61,496 nt of DNA from an uncultured Clostridia bacterium (GTDB taxonomy: Bacteria; Bacillota; Clostridia; TANB77; CAG-508). The notes below the pieces were generated by a model. That model saw nothing but the letters and a program-made list of their open reading frames with translations, was not told the origin of the DNA and did not search any database. Below, piece by piece: positions 8,689-19,548 of the stretch; the first letter of the stretch is position 1, and every line of letters starts with the position of its first letter. The stretch lies in contig CANRPS010000004.1 in the NCBI GenBank assembly GCA_947632585.1, forward strand, positions 1 to 61,496, written 5' to 3'. The position numbers and the translations under genes were made by a program.

Positions 8689-9084
8689 ATGGCTAAAAGT
8701 GTAACAAAAAGAGCAGTTACTAAAAGAAATAGAAAAAACATCGAAAGAGGAGCAGCTCATATTCATTCAAGTTTTAATAATACAATAGTATCTATTACTG
8801 ATGCTAATGGAAATGTTATTTCTTGGGGAAGCGCTGGTGTTCTTGGATTTAAAGGCTCTAGAAAAAGCACTCCTTTTGCAGCTGGAGAAGTTGCAGAAGC
8901 AGCAGCTAGAAAAGCCCAAGAACATGGTCTAAAGTCAGTTGAAGTATTTGTTAAAGGTCCTGGTTCTGGTAGAGAAGCAGCAATAAGAGCTCTTCAAACA
9001 GCAGGATTAGAAATAAGTTCAATAAAGGATGTAACACCAATACCACATAATGGTTGTAGACCACCAAAGAGACGTAGAGTTTAG
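8689..9084 (+). CDS. rpsK: Ribosomal protein S11 (uS11)
   Basis: This 131-residue protein has the uS11 signatures [24 protein letters not shown] and the C-terminal [16 protein letters not shown]11 shapes the platform of the 30S subunit near the E site. An AGGAGGT site precedes the ATG. Nothing unusual is seen. Confidence 0.97.
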   Translation: MAKSVTKRAVTKRNRKNIERGAAHIHSSFNNTIVSITDANGNVISWGSAGVLGFKGSRKSTPFAAGEVAEAAARKAQEHGLKSVEVFVKGPGSGREAAIRALQTAGLEISSIKDVTPIPHNGCRPPKRRRV

Positions 9085-9136
9085 TCAAATTTAGTAAATT
9101 ATAAAATTAAAATAATTAAAAGAGGTGAAATTTAAA

Positions 9137-9763
9137 ATGTCAAGATATAAAGACGCACAATGTAGAGTTTGCCGTAGAGAAGGATGTAAATTGTTCTTAA
9201 AAGGTGACAGATGCTATTCAGATAAATGCAGTATATCTAGAAGAAATTATGCACCTGGAGACCATGGACAAAAAAGAGGAAAGCTTTCTGAATACGGAAC
9301 ACAATTAAGAGAAAAACAAAAAACAAAATCATATTATGGTGTAGGAGAAAGACAATTTAGAAAATATTTTGAAATGGCTTCAAGTAAAAAAGGAATCACA
9401 GGTGAGATGTTATTACAAATACTAGAAAGCAGACTAGATAATGTTGTTTATAGACTAGGATATGGAGCATCTCGTAGTGAAGCTAGACAAATGGTAAATC
9501 ATGGACAATTTGAAGTAAATGGTAAAAAGGTTGATATCCCTTCATATTTAGTAAAAGAAGGAGATGTTATAACAGTTAGAGAAATTAAGAAAGATAATAA
9601 AGCAATAAAAGCAAATGCTGAAGCAAATGAAAAAAGACCTGTTCCAGCATGGCTAGAAAAAGATAATAAAAAATTAAGTGGAAAAGTAATTAAATTAGCT
9701 TCAAGAGAAGATATAGATATTCCAATAGAAGAACATTTGATAGTAGAGCTATATTCTAAATAA
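9137..9763 (+). CDS. rpsD: Ribosomal protein S4 (uS4), zinc-binding form
   Basis: The ORF track opens at a GTG at 9125, but that codon lies inside the AGAGGTG ribosome binding site. The ATG at 9137 gives the family start [16 protein letters not shown]. The 208-residue product has four early cysteines (CRVC, then C and C in GDRCYSDKC), the zinc-type S4. The S4 domain [15 protein letters not shown] follows. S4 starts 30S assembly and often represses its own operon. Confidence 0.95.
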   Translation: MSRYKDAQCRVCRREGCKLFLKGDRCYSDKCSISRRNYAPGDHGQKRGKLSEYGTQLREKQKTKSYYGVGERQFRKYFEMASSKKGITGEMLLQILESRLDNVVYRLGYGASRSEARQMVNHGQFEVNGKKVDIPSYLVKEGDVITVREIKKDNKAIKANAEANEKRPVPAWLEKDNKKLSGKVIKLASREDIDIPIEEHLIVELYSK

Positions 9764-9779
9764 TTAGGAGGTTAAATTA

Positions 9780-10730
9780 ATGATAGAATTCGAAAGGCCA
9801 AATATTGAATGTATAAAAATTGATGATGAAAACAATTATTCAAAATTTGTATGTGAGCCATTAGAAAAAGGATATGGAGTAACAATAGGGAACTCTTTAA
9901 GACGAATTTTACTTTCATCACTTCCGGGTTGTAGCTTAACAAGTGTAAAAATAAATGGAGTTTTACACGAATTTTCAAGTATTCCAAATGTTGTAGAAGA
10001 TGTACCAGAAATTATCTTAAATCTAAAAAACGTAAGATTAAAGTTTGAAGAAGAATATGAAGAAAAACTATTACGTATAGATTTTAAAGGTGAAGGAGAA
10101 GTTAAAGCTGGAGATATTGAAACAGATGGAACTGTTGAAATATTAAATCCGGATTTACATATTGCAACAGTTGCAGAAGGTGGACATCTAGTTATGGAAT
10201 TAACTGCTAATAAAGGTAGAGGTTATACACCAGCTGAAAAAAACAAAACATCAAATCAAGATATATCAGTTTTACCAATAGATTCAATCTATACTCCAGT
10301 AAAAAAAGTAAATTACCAAATTGAAAGCACTAGAGTTGGACAAATGGTTGACTTTGATAAATTGATTATTGAAATTTGGACAGATGGAAGTTTAAAACCT
10401 TATGAAGCTCTAAGTTTAGCAGCAAAAATATTGACAGGTCATTTAGAATTATTTATAGACTTATCAGAAGCTACTAAAAATACAAAAGTAATGGTAGAAA
10501 AAGAAGAGAATAAGAAAGAGAAGATTTTAGAGAAATCAATTGAAGAATTGGAATTATCAGTAAGATCATTCAATTGCCTAAAGAGAGCCGGAATTTCAAC
10601 TGTTGAAGACCTAACAAATAGGAGTGAAGCAGATATGATGAAAGTTAGAAACTTAGGCAAAAAGTCACTAAATGAAGTTATAGCAAAATTACATGAATTA
10701 GGATTAGATTTTACTCCAGAAGAGGAATAA
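9780..10730 (+). CDS. rpoA: RNA polymerase alpha subunit
   Basis: This 316-residue protein has an N-terminal dimerisation domain ([19 protein letters not shown]) and a C-terminal DNA-binding domain with [20 protein letters not shown] and GKKSLNEV. Alpha nucleates assembly of RNA polymerase and binds UP elements and activators. A TTAGGAGG site lies 7 bases before the ATG, 16 bp after rpsD. Confidence 0.97.
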   Translation: MIEFERPNIECIKIDDENNYSKFVCEPLEKGYGVTIGNSLRRILLSSLPGCSLTSVKINGVLHEFSSIPNVVEDVPEIILNLKNVRLKFEEEYEEKLLRIDFKGEGEVKAGDIETDGTVEILNPDLHIATVAEGGHLVMELTANKGRGYTPAEKNKTSNQDISVLPIDSIYTPVKKVNYQIESTRVGQMVDFDKLIIEIWTDGSLKPYEALSLAAKILTGHLELFIDLSEATKNTKVMVEKEENKKEKILEKSIEELELSVRSFNCLKRAGISTVEDLTNRSEADMMKVRNLGKKSLNEVIAKLHELGLDFTPEEE

Positions 10731-10787
10731 AAAATTAAAAGAAAAAAGAAATTTTTCTTAATATTATAGAAGAAGGAGGTTATGACA

Positions 10788-11309
10788 TTGGCTAATAGAA
10801 AATTAGGAAGAAAATCAGATATAAGAGTTTCAATGCTTAAAACTTTAACAACAGATTTAATTATGTATGGAAAAATAACTACTACTGAAGCAAGAGCTAA
10901 AGAAGTTAAAAAAATTGCTGATTCTATAATAGCTTTAGCTGTTAAGGAGAAAGATAATTTTGAAATGGTTGATCAAAAAGTTATTAAGGCAAAATTGGAC
11001 TCAAAGGGAAATAAATTAACAGAACTTGTAAAGAGCAAGAATGGTAAAGAATATTTGAAAGTTGTAAAAGAAGAAACAACTGAAAAAAGACAAAAAGATA
11101 TGCCTTCAAGATTAAATGCAAGAAGAAAAATAATGACTAAAATAAACAAAGTAACTAATAGTAAAGGTGAAAATGTTGATTTACCATCAAAATTATTTAA
11201 TGAAATAGCTCCAAGATATACTGATAGAGTTGGAGGATATACAAAAATTGTTAAAGCAGGTGCAAGAAGAGGAGATAATGCTCAAACTGCAGTTTTAATG
11301 TTAGTATAA
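10788..11309 (+). CDS. rplQ: Ribosomal protein L17 (bL17), long form
   Basis: I choose TTG at 10788 rather than ATG at 10782. AAGGAGG ends only two bases before the ATG but eight before the TTG, and the TTG gives the family start [11 protein letters not shown]. The product is about 173 residues, against about 115-130 in most bacteria. The extra 50 residues are an insertion between residues ~55 and ~115 ([20 protein letters not shown]), after which the conserved NRVGGYTKI-like region and [11 protein letters not shown] tail resume. It closes the alpha operon before a terminator. Confidence 0.93.
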   Translation: MANRKLGRKSDIRVSMLKTLTTDLIMYGKITTTEARAKEVKKIADSIIALAVKEKDNFEMVDQKVIKAKLDSKGNKLTELVKSKNGKEYLKVVKEETTEKRQKDMPSRLNARRKIMTKINKVTNSKGENVDLPSKLFNEIAPRYTDRVGGYTKIVKAGARRGDNAQTAVLMLV

Positions 11310-11322
11310 TAAATAGAATAAA

Positions 11323-11355
11323 GGTATAAGAATAAACTTATACCCTTATTTTTTT
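11323..11355 (+). terminator. Terminator after rplQ
   Basis: GGTATAAG and CTTATACC form a stem around AATAAA, followed by a T-rich run. This ends the long ribosomal protein transcript. Confidence 0.85.
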
Positions 11356-11401
11356 GTCTTTTACAAAATAAACTTTTTTTATTTTTTTATAAAAATTATA
11401 G

Positions 11402-11430
11402 TTGATGTTTTATTTTTTTTATGATAATAT
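11402..11430 (+). promoter_or_regulatory. Promoter of tmcAL
   Basis: TTGATG and TAATAT are 17 bases apart and about 33 bases upstream of the tmcAL start. Confidence 0.6.
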
Positions 11431-11462
11431 GAAATTGAATTTTATATAAGGAGTTTTGAATT

Positions 11463-12687
11463 ATGGTTTTAGGTATTGTTGCTGAATATAATCCATTTCA
11501 TAATGGACATTTATATCACCTTTTAAAATCAAAAGAAATAACTAAAGATGACTATACTATAGCGGTAATTTCAGGTAATTTTACTCAACGCGGAGAGCCA
11601 TCTTTGGTAGATAAGTGGACAAAGGCTGAAATGGCAATAGACAATGGAATTGATTTGGTTTTAGAGTTGCCTACTCTTTATTCTGTTTCAAGTGCTGAAA
11701 ATTTTGCTGATGGTGCAGTGAAAATTTTAAATTCCTTAAAAATAGTAGATCATATTTCTTTTGGTGCAGAATGTAGTGAACTAAATAAACTAAATATTAT
11801 AGCAAATGTACTATATAATGAGCCAAAAGAGTTTAAAAATACTCTTTCAGAAGAATTAAATAAAGGTAATTCATTTGCAAGAGCACGTGAAATTGCATTA
11901 CTTAAATATCTTGATGATAGTTCTTTTAAGAGTATTATTTCTGAACCAAATAATATTTTAGGAATCGAATACTTAAAAGCATTGAAAAAACATAGATCTA
12001 AAATAAGTCCTGTCTTAGTTAAAAGAAAAGGTTCTGGACATTTAACTCGGAGACTATACAGGAACAATTTCTTCTGCTACATCCATTAGAAATATGATAA
12101 AAACTGGAAATACACGTGATTTAAAAGATGCTTTAACTCCAAGTTCTTATACTATTTTAAAAGAAGAATTATCTAATGGTCATTTCGTTCGAGATTTTTC
12201 TGAATTTGAAAAAATTATCATGTATAATTTGCGTTTCAAAAATGAGGAGACTATACAAAAATTAGCTGATGTATCAGAGGGACTAGAAAACTTACTTAAG
12301 AAAGCTGCATTTTCTTGCAACAACATAGATGAATTTATTAATATGGTATTATCAAAAAGATATACTGAAACTAGAATTAGAAGGATTCTTTTATACTCAC
12401 TTTTAGATATTACTAAAAAAGAAATGGAAATTTCAAAAAGGACAACTCCATATGTTCGTGTACTTGGATTTAATAATAGTGGAAAAGAACTTTTAAGTAA
12501 GATAAAAATGAATAATCCTAATTTAAAGATTGTTACTTCAGTAAAAAAATTTAAGGATGAAAACAATAATAGAAATTTAAATGTATTATTAAAAAAAGAT
12601 ATTTTTGCAACAAATGTATATACTTTAGGGTATCTTAAAGATTCATATGCAAATTTGGATTATACAAAAAAAATAATTAATAAATAA
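11463..12687 (+). CDS. tmcAL: tRNA(Met) cytidine acetate ligase, read through a +1 shift at CGG
   Basis: TmcAL (YlbM family) makes N4-acetylcytidine at the wobble base of elongator tRNA-Met from acetate and ATP. The N-terminal nucleotidyltransferase signature is clear: GIVAEYNPFHNGHLYHL, then SGNFTQRGEPSLVDKWTKAEMA. Frame 0 runs 195 codons to an in-frame CGG at 12048 and then meets TAG. The +1 frame continues from GGA at 12049 with the expected DYTGTISSATSIRNMI motif and runs to 12687. The joined product is about 407 residues, the normal length. The +1 frame has TAA at 12043-12045, so the shift must happen at or after ACT. I treat it as one functional gene; a pseudogene is the alternative. 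Confidence 0.85.
12045..12051 (+). other. CGG +1 recoding site in tmcAL
   Basis: ACT-CGG-A must be read ACT-(C)-GGA. Stops bound the shift closely: TAA in the +1 frame just upstream and TAG in frame 0 downstream. Confidence 0.8.
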
Positions 12688-12703
12688 TGAAAATATAAAT
12701 AAA

Positions 12704-12734
12704 AAAATAATAATAACAAAAAAATTATTATTTT
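12704..12734 (+). terminator. Weak terminator-like hairpin after tmcAL
   Basis: AAAATAATAA pairs with TTATTATTTT across an A-rich loop. It is all A-T pairs, so strength is uncertain. Confidence 0.35.
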
Positions 12735-12840
12735 GCAATAACTTTTGAACAAATTCATAAAAAATAAAATAAATAAATGAAAGAAAAATTTTTTCCATTA
12801 ATAATGTTAAAACCTTTGAAATTAAAAGAAAAAAATTTTT

Positions 12841-12879
12841 TATTATTTTCGCAGAATATTTAGTTCTGCGAAAATAATA
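12841..12879. repeat. 16-bp perfect inverted repeat with TTTTCGCAG core
   Basis: TATTATTTTCGCAGAA and TTCTGCGAAAATAATA flank a seven-base TATTTAG loop, directly upstream of the ribosome binding region of the pilin-like gene. A shorter copy with the same CGCAG/CTGCG core lies at 37050-37076. It could be an operator or an RNA hairpin controlling this gene. Confidence 0.6.
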
Positions 12880-12899
12880 AGGAAGGACAAAACAAAGTA

Positions 12900-14172
12900 A
12901 TGATAATATATTCAGAAGAAAGAAATAAAAAAACAAAAGAAAAAGGTATAACATTAATAGCACTAGTAGTTACCATAATAGTATTATTAATACTAGCTGG
13001 AGTATCAATAGCAATGCTAACAGGACAAAATGGAATATTAAAAAAAGCACAAGAAGCAAAAGAAAAAACAGAAAATGCAATGATTGAAGAAGAAAAGCAA
13101 ATTGCAATGGCAGAAGCATCAATGCATAATGAAACTTGGACATATAAAACCTCAGATGACAAAATAATTCCAATTCCAGCTGGATTTGCACCAACTGGAA
13201 TAGATGGAGAAGACACAATAAAAGAAGGTGTAGTAATAATAGATAGTATAGGAAATGAATTTGTTTGGATACCATGTACTTCGAAAGAATATGAAAATGC
13301 AAATTGGAAAAATAATTGGAGAAATTGGCAATATAAAGAGAATGAGAATATTGAATGGAGTGATCCTCAAACTGAAACAGGATTAAAAAGTTTAAAAAAA
13401 TTGGAAGAAGAAAATAAAGACTTGAATTCAGAAGGTATAGGATTCTATATAGCAAGATATGAGGCGGGAATACCAAATAATGTGGATTTTTATGCAAATA
13501 GCGATGGAGATACCTATTATGAAGCAGATAAAAAAGATACTAGTAATTATAGTCCGGTAAGCAAAAAAGGAGTACAAGCATGGAATTTTGCAAGTAAACT
13601 GAAAGCAAATGATATGTCAAAAAAAATGTATGCAGATAATTCATCAGTTAATAGCTATTTAATAGATTCACATGCATGGAATTATATTTGTGATACAATT
13701 ATAACAAATTATACGGAGAAGAGTGCTACTGGGGATTGGTCTTCATATGGAAATTATACAGATAGTCCAAAAGATATTTATAAAAATTTAAATGTCTTAT
13801 ATGCGTATCATAAGAAAAATATTAATGGATGTGATTGTTGGGAAAGTAAAGATTTTACTTATCATAAAGGAAAAATATTAGATGATGCACTTTCAGGAGA
13901 TAGTAATAATTATGGATTGGAGTTATCAACCGGAGCTAGTGAAAAATTTAAGTCATATAATATATATGATATGGCAGGAAATATGTGTGAAATTACAACA
14001 GAGATTGGAACAAACGAAGAATACAATGATTCAATGACGAAAATGGTTGTTAGAGGTGGCAGTTTTACAGAATCACGGAATAGATAGTCCAATAACTAAA
14101 GCAGTAGGAAATAGTCCTATAGTAACACAAAATCATAATTATGGTTTTCGAGTTGTTCTTTATTTTAAATAA
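12900..14172 (+). CDS. Pilin-like secreted protein with C-terminal SUMF1/FGE-like domain, +1 shift at CGG
   Basis: The N terminus has a type IV pilin-type leader: a short basic stretch ending KEKG, then the hydrophobic helix ITLIALVVTIIVLLILAGVS. A prepilin peptidase (gene at 34101) would cleave after the glycine. The rest carries features of the formylglycine-generating-enzyme/C-type-lectin fold: EFVWIPC, GFYIARYEAG, NIYDMAGNMCEITTE, MVVRGGSF. Frame 0 stops three codons after an in-frame CGG at 14076. The +1 frame supplies 31 more residues, including the family ending YGFRVVLYFK. Total about 423 residues. A surface adhesin or binding protein is likely; catalysis is not shown. Confidence 0.75.
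14073..14079 (+). other. CGG +1 recoding site in the pilin/SUMF gene
   Basis: TCA-CGG-A must be read TCA-(C)-GGA to reach the conserved GFRVV C terminus. Frame 0 ends at TAG two codons after the CGG. Confidence 0.75.
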
Positions 14173-14245
14173 GATAAAAATAATTTGAATAATGGTTATC
14201 ATAGGTTAAATTGGGAATAAAATTGGAAAAAATTTCAAAAAAACC

Positions 14246-14274
14246 TTGCAATTATATAAAAAATAGGGTATAAT
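14246..14274 (+). promoter_or_regulatory. Promoter of the rimP-nusA-infB operon
   Basis: TTGCAA and a perfect TATAAT are separated by 17 bases, 76 bases before rimP. Confidence 0.8.
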
Positions 14275-14298
14275 ATTAAAAGCATAAAGAAAGAAGAG

Positions 14299-14325
14299 AA
14301 GAGCGGGAGCAAAAATCCCGCTCTT
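14299..14325 (+). promoter_or_regulatory. GC-rich leader hairpin before rimP
   Basis: AAGAGCGGGA pairs perfectly with TCCCGCTCTT around GCAAAAA. The stem is unusually GC-rich for this genome. No U-run follows, so it may be a leader stem that hosts a regulator or protects the transcript, not a classical terminator. Confidence 0.5.
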
Positions 14326-14349
14326 AAATCTTGATTAAGGAGGAAACCC

Positions 14350-14811
14350 TTGTCTAAAATAGAAGAAAAGATAGAAGAGTTAGTAAAAGATAGAGTAGAA
14401 AATATTGGATATGAGTTATATGATGTTCTATATTTAAAAGAAGGAACTTCTAAAATATTAAGAATAGTCATACATAACGAAAAAGGAATTTCTATTGATG
14501 ATTGTGAAAAAGTAAATAATGAAATAAAAGATATAATTGACAAAGCAGATTTAATAGAAGAACAATATTTTTTAGAAGTATCGTCACCTGGAATCGAAAG
14601 GTTACTTAGGAAAGACTGGCAGCTAAAAAAATTTATTGGAGAAGAAGTAGAAATAAAACTATTTAAAAAAGATGATACAGGGAAAAAATCTCATATTGGA
14701 AATTTGATTAATGTATTAGATGATGCTTTAGAGATAGAAACTAATGAAAATGGAAAATTAAAATTAGATAGAAAAAGTATTTCACAGGTAAAGACTATAT
14801 ATAAAGAATAA
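14350..14811 (+). CDS. rimP: Ribosome maturation factor RimP
   Basis: This 153-residue protein starts at TTG, eight bases or fewer after AAGGAGG. RimP family features are present: GYELYDVLYLKEG, LRIVIHNEKGISIDDCEKVN and YFLEVSSPGIERLL. It assists 30S maturation. It heads the conserved operon rimP-nusA-rnpM-infB-rbfA-nrnA-truB. Confidence 0.95.
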   Translation: MSKIEEKIEELVKDRVENIGYELYDVLYLKEGTSKILRIVIHNEKGISIDDCEKVNNEIKDIIDKADLIEEQYFLEVSSPGIERLLRKDWQLKKFIGEEVEIKLFKKDDTGKKSHIGNLINVLDDALEIETNENGKLKLDRKSISQVKTIYKE

Positions 14812-14834
14812 AAAATATAGAAAGGAAAGATAAA

Positions 14835-15941
14835 ATGAAAGCAATTGATAATAAAGAATTAATACTTGCACTTGAAGATCTAGAAAAAGAAAAGGGAATA
14901 AAAAAAGAGCTTATATTAGAATCTATTGAAACTGCTTTAGTTACAGCATATAAAAGAAATTTTAATTCATCAGAAAATGTTAGAGTTGTGATGGATAAAA
15001 AAACAGGAAAAACTTCAGTATATGCTATAAAAGAAGTGGTAGAAAAAGTAGAAAATGATATTGAACAAATTGGATTAAAAGAGGCAAAAAAGATAAACAA
15101 AACAGCTAAAATTGGAGATAAAGTAGAAATAGAAATAGTTCCTAAAAATTTTGGAAGAATAGCAGCAGGAACTGCTAAACAAGTTATTATTCAAAAAATA
15201 AGAGAATCAGAAAGAGAAATTATTTATACTGAATATAGTGACAAGAAAGGTGAAATTGTATCAGGACCTATTCAAAAAGCAGATAAAGGAATAGTAGTAA
15301 TGGATTTGGGAAAATTAGAAGGAATAATGCCTTTAAAAGAACAAATACCTACAGAAAACTACAATGTAAACGACAAAATAAAAGCATATGTAGTTGATGT
15401 CGAAAAGGGAGAAAAAGGAAGCCCTCAAGTAATCGTTTCAAGAAGTCATCCTGATTTTGTAAAAAAATTATTAGAGTTTGAAATACCAGAAATATATGAG
15501 GGTTTGATAGAAATAAAAAGCGTATCTCGTGACCCTGGAAAAAGAAGCAAAGTTGCTGTATATTCACAAGATCCAAATATAGATCCAGTTGGTTCATGTG
15601 TTGGTCAACGTGGTATACGTATTCAAAATGTAATAAATGAGTTACATGGAGAAAAGATAGATGTAATCGAGTGGAATCCAGATATATCAATATTTATAGC
15701 TGCAGCTTTACTTCCTGCAAAAATAATGGCAGTAGATATAAAAGAAGAAGAAAAATTTGCACAAGTAATAGTAGAGGATGACCAATTATCACTAGCTATA
15801 GGAAAAGCAGGACAAAATGCACGTTTAGCAGCAAAGCTTACTAATTGGAAGATTGATATAAAATCAGAGAGTCAATTTAGAAAAATGCTTGAAGAACAAA
15901 ATGAAAATGATACAGAAAACGAAGAAAAAGAAGAACAATAA
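14835..15941 (+). CDS. nusA: Transcription termination/antitermination factor NusA
   Basis: This 368-residue protein has an N-terminal polymerase-binding domain, an S1 domain (~residues 135-200) and two KH domains containing GSCVGQRGIRIQNVINELHGEKID and IGKAGQNARLAAKLT. It lacks the C-terminal acidic repeats of proteobacterial NusA, as usual in Firmicutes. It binds RNA polymerase and nascent RNA and modulates pausing. It ends in an acidic glutamate-rich tail. Confidence 0.96.
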   Translation: MKAIDNKELILALEDLEKEKGIKKELILESIETALVTAYKRNFNSSENVRVVMDKKTGKTSVYAIKEVVEKVENDIEQIGLKEAKKINKTAKIGDKVEIEIVPKNFGRIAAGTAKQVIIQKIRESEREIIYTEYSDKKGEIVSGPIQKADKGIVVMDLGKLEGIMPLKEQIPTENYNVNDKIKAYVVDVEKGEKGSPQVIVSRSHPDFVKKLLEFEIPEIYEGLIEIKSVSRDPGKRSKVAVYSQDPNIDPVGSCVGQRGIRIQNVINELHGEKIDVIEWNPDISIFIAAALLPAKIMAVDIKEEEKFAQVIVEDDQLSLAIGKAGQNARLAAKLTNWKIDIKSESQFRKMLEEQNENDTENEEKEEQ

Positions 15942-15982
15942 AAATATTTGAAATTAGTAAAAATAAAAGGAGAAGATTTGAT

Positions 15983-16252
15983 TTGGGAAATTTACCTGAA
16001 AGAACTTGCATAGGTTGTAATAGTAAAAAAAATAAAAAAGATTTAATACGAATAGTAAAAAATAAAAACGGAGAAATAAATTTGGATTTAAAAGGAAATT
16101 TAGAAGGAAGAGGCACATATATTTGTAAAAATGAAGAATGCTTAGATAAAATAATAAAAAATAGAAAATTAGTAAAAAATTTTAATGTAAATATAGATGA
16201 TAATGTTTATGAAAGTTTAAGAGAAATTATTAATGGAGGTGAGGTTATTTGA
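15983..16252 (+). CDS. rnpM: RNase P modulator RnpM (YlxR family)
   Basis: This 89-residue protein begins at TTG after AAGGAGA. It shows the YlxR motif PERTCIGC followed by DLIRIVK and [13 protein letters not shown]. The family binds RNase P RNA and is always beside nusA and infB. The ylxQ (L7Ae-like) gene often found next is absent. Its TGA stop overlaps the TTG start of infB. Confidence 0.92.
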   Translation: MGNLPERTCIGCNSKKNKKDLIRIVKNKNGEINLDLKGNLEGRGTYICKNEECLDKIIKNRKLVKNFNVNIDDNVYESLREIINGGEVI

Positions 16253-19128
16253 GCAAAATGAAATTATATGAATTAGCAAAGGAAATAGATATTTCTAGTA
16301 AAGATTTATTAGATGAAGCAAAAAAATTAGGATTGGACGTAAAGAGCCATTTAAGTAATTTGGAAAATAGTGATATTAAAATATTAAAAGAAAAATTTGG
16401 AAACAAAAAGGGATATCAGGATAAACAAGAAGTAAAGGAAAATAAAAAAAGCCCTAAAAATAATAGTAATCCTGTAATAATAAGAAGAGAAGTAATAATT
16501 GAAGAAAAGGTAAAAAAAGAAGAACACAAAGAGCCAAAAAGAGAAGAAAACAAAAATCCTTTTGTACAAAGAAATAATAAAAAAGATTATAACATTGTTT
16601 ATAGAAATAAAGTAGAAAAACCTATGACTGTAAGTGAATTATTTGGATTGAATAAAGAAAAAGCATCAAACAAAGAGAAAGAAGTTCCAGATAAGAAAAA
16701 TCTAGAAAAAGTCCAAGAACAAGAAGCATTTGTTAACAAAGAAAACTTCACAGATGAAAAAATAGAGACTAAAAAGGCTCAAGAAGAATCTAGACAAAAT
16801 AGAAATACAAATAACAATTTCCAAAATCCAAAAAAACAAAACTTTAATCAAAACAATGGACAAAATAATTTTCAAAAAAGACCTAATTTTGTTAAAAATG
16901 ATGGCTCAAATAATAACTTCCAAAGAAGAGACAGAAAACAAAATGAACAATATAATAATGGAAGCTATCAAAATGGTAAAAATGGATATCATAATGATGG
17001 AAACACAAGAAATAGACGTCCCTTAGATGATAGAGGAATAGAAAAAAATATTAAAGATATAATGAGTAGTGACTTGAATTTAGAAGAAAAAAATATGCAT
17101 GAGTTTAACAGAAATATGGATAGGCAAAAGAATAATAATAAATTTGACGAAAATACAAAAACAACTAAAAAGAAAAATAGAAAAAATCAAGGAGATTTTT
17201 CTATTAATGAAAAGAAACTAAATGTATTAAAACAAAGAAATAATTTATCAAATATGTTTGAAGATCAAGAAGATAGTATGTTAGATTACTATGATTTAAC
17301 AACAGGAAGAGGAAGAAGAGGAAAGAAAAAAGCTCCAAAAGAAGATAAAGAACGTACAAAACAAAAAATCTTCAAACTTACTGAGATAACAATACCTGAA
17401 AGTATTAGTGTAAAAGATTTAGCTACAGAATTAAAGAAAACAGCAAGTGAAGTTATTATGAAACTTATGGCTCTTGGAATAATGGCAACTTTAAATGATA
17501 CAATAGATTTTGATACAGCATTTTTAGTAGCATCAGAATTCGGTGTTACTGCAAATAAAAAACAGGAAATAAGAGAAGAAGATGTTTTATTTGATGAGTC
17601 TGAAGACAAAGAAGAAGAATTAGTAGAACGTCCACCAGTTGTAGTTGTTATGGGACACGTTGACCATGGTAAAACTTCACTTTTAGATGCGGTTAGAAAA
17701 ACAAATGTAATAAGTGGAGAAGCAGGAGGAATTACACAAGCAATTGGTGCATATAAAGTAAAAATAAATGACAGAGAAATAACATTCTTAGATACTCCAG
17801 GACATGAAGCATTTACAGAAATGAGAGCAAGAGGAGCACAAATTACAGATATTGCAATACTAATTGTTGCAGCAAATGATGGTGTAATGCCTCAGACAGT
17901 TGAAGCTATAAATCATGCTAAATCAGCAGGAATACCAATTATAGTTGCAATAAATAAAATAGATTTACCAGATAGCAATCCACAAAAAGTAAAAGAAGAA
18001 TTAATGAAATATGAATTAGTTCCTGAAGAATGGGGTGGAGATACCATTTATGTGGAAATTTCTGCTAAAAAGAATTTAAATATAGATAAGCTTTTGGAAA
18101 TGGTACTATTAGAAGCTGACATGTTGGAATTAAAAACAAATCCTAAAAAGCAATCTAAAGGTACTGTAATTGAAGCAAGACTTGATAAATCTAGAGGAGC
18201 CATAGCAACAGTATTAGTACAAAGAGGAACTTTAGATGTAGGAGACACAGTGGTTGTTGGTACATCAATTGGTAGAATACGTTCAATGGTAAATGATAAA
18301 GGTAAAAAAGTAAAATCAGCAGGACCATCTACGCCAGTAGAAATTATGGGACTAACAGAAGTACCTCAAGCTGGAGATGTATTCTATGAAGTAAAAGATG
18401 AAAAAATGGCAAAACATTTAATAGAAAGAAGAAGAGAACAAGCAAGAGAAAAATCAATAAATGCAACTACTCCAATGAGCTTAAATAGTTTATTTAACAA
18501 GATGGAAGAAGGTAAATTAAAACAATTAAATTTAGTGGTAAAAGCAGATGTTCAAGGTTCAGTAGAAGCATTAAAGAGTTCGCTAGAAAAATTATCTAAT
18601 GAAGAAGTAATAGTAAGAGTAATTCATGCTGCTGCAGGAGCAGTAACAGAATCTGATGTAACACTTGCTAAAGTATCAAATGCTATAATAATTGCATTTA
18701 ATGTAAGACCTGTTGCAACAGCAAAAGAAGTTGCTGAAAAAGAAAGTGTAGAAATAAAACAATATTCAGTAATATATCAGGCAATTGATGATGTAGAAGC
18801 AGCTATGAAGGGAATGCTTGATCCAAAATATGAAGAAGAAGTAATAGGTACAGCAGAAATAAGACAAATATTTAAGATTTCAAATGTTGGAACAATAGGT
18901 GGTGCAATGGTTCTTACTGGAAAAATTGAAAGAAATGCAGGAGTTAGGGTTATTCGTGATGATGTTGTTATCCATGAAGGAAAACTTGTATCTCTAAAAC
19001 GTTATAAAGATGATGCTAAAGAAGTTGCAAAAGACTTTGAGTGTGGTATACAATTAGAAAAATATAATGATATAAAAGAAGGAGATATAATTGAAGCCTT
19101 TATATTAAAAGAGATCGTAAGGGAATAG
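16249..19128 (+). CDS. infB: Translation initiation factor IF-2
   Basis: This 959-residue GTPase delivers initiator tRNA to the ribosome. A long low-complexity, asparagine- and lysine-rich N-terminal region (~residues 60-370) precedes the conserved core. The G domain contains [26 protein letters not shown] and [11 protein letters not shown]. The C-terminal domains follow. It starts at TTG overlapping the rnpM stop (TTGA), so the two are coupled. The N-terminal region is longer than average for Firmicutes. Confidence 0.97.
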   Translation: MSKMKLYELAKEIDISSKDLLDEAKKLGLDVKSHLSNLENSDIKILKEKFGNKKGYQDKQEVKENKKSPKNNSNPVIIRREVIIEEKVKKEEHKEPKREENKNPFVQRNNKKDYNIVYRNKVEKPMTVSELFGLNKEKASNKEKEVPDKKNLEKVQEQEAFVNKENFTDEKIETKKAQEESRQNRNTNNNFQNPKKQNFNQNNGQNNFQKRPNFVKNDGSNNNFQRRDRKQNEQYNNGSYQNGKNGYHNDGNTRNRRPLDDRGIEKNIKDIMSSDLNLEEKNMHEFNRNMDRQKNNNKFDENTKTTKKKNRKNQGDFSINEKKLNVLKQRNNLSNMFEDQEDSMLDYYDLTTGRGRRGKKKAPKEDKERTKQKIFKLTEITIPESISVKDLATELKKTASEVIMKLMALGIMATLNDTIDFDTAFLVASEFGVTANKKQEIREEDVLFDESEDKEEELVERPPVVVVMGHVDHGKTSLLDAVRKTNVISGEAGGITQAIGAYKVKINDREITFLDTPGHEAFTEMRARGAQITDIAILIVAANDGVMPQTVEAINHAKSAGIPIIVAINKIDLPDSNPQKVKEELMKYELVPEEWGGDTIYVEISAKKNLNIDKLLEMVLLEADMLELKTNPKKQSKGTVIEARLDKSRGAIATVLVQRGTLDVGDTVVVGTSIGRIRSMVNDKGKKVKSAGPSTPVEIMGLTEVPQAGDVFYEVKDEKMAKHLIERRREQAREKSINATTPMSLNSLFNKMEEGKLKQLNLVVKADVQGSVEALKSSLEKLSNEEVIVRVIHAAAGAVTESDVTLAKVSNAIIIAFNVRPVATAKEVAEKESVEIKQYSVIYQAIDDVEAAMKGMLDPKYEEEVIGTAEIRQIFKISNVGTIGGAMVLTGKIERNAGVRVIRDDVVIHEGKLVSLKRYKDDAKEVAKDFECGIQLEKYNDIKEGDIIEAFILKEIVRE

Positions 19129-19140
19129 GAGGATTTTATT

Positions 19141-19503
19141 TTGCAAAGAAAAAAAAGCAATCGCATGGATAGAGTAAATGAAGAACTAAAAAAAGAAATT
19201 AGTTCAGTAATTAACTTTAAATTAAAAAATCCAAATATAACAGGAATAATTAGTGTAACAAAAGTAAAAACATCACCAGATTTAAAATTTGCAAGAGTAT
19301 ATATAAGTTTGTTAAATTGTAAAAGCAAAAAAAATACATTAGAAGGATTAAAAAATGCCTCAGGCTTTATTAGATCTGAAATAGCAAGAAACGTAAATTT
19401 AAGATATACTCCAGAAATTATATTTGAAGTTGATGATACAATGGAATATGGTTCAAAGATTGAAAATATATTAAATGAAATAATGCCAAAAGAAAATAAA
19501 TAA
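19141..19503 (+). CDS. rbfA: Ribosome-binding factor A
   Basis: This 120-residue KH-like protein begins at TTG after AGGAGG. Motifs include RMDRVNEELKKEISSVI, GIISVTKVKTSPDLKFARVYIS and LRYTPEIIFEVDDTMEYG. It binds the 30S platform during late assembly and cold adaptation. It sits 12 bp after infB. Confidence 0.95.
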   Translation: MQRKKSNRMDRVNEELKKEISSVINFKLKNPNITGIISVTKVKTSPDLKFARVYISLLNCKSKKNTLEGLKNASGFIRSEIARNVNLRYTPEIIFEVDDTMEYGSKIENILNEIMPKENK

Positions 19504-19548
19504 GAAGTATTAGAAAGGATTAGTTTAAAACTAATAAGGGGAAAATAC

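Noticed and set aside
12970-13497. Minus-strand ORF opposite the pilin-like gene
   Set aside because: Leucine- and histidine-rich shadow of the opposite strand without a ribosome site or family match.
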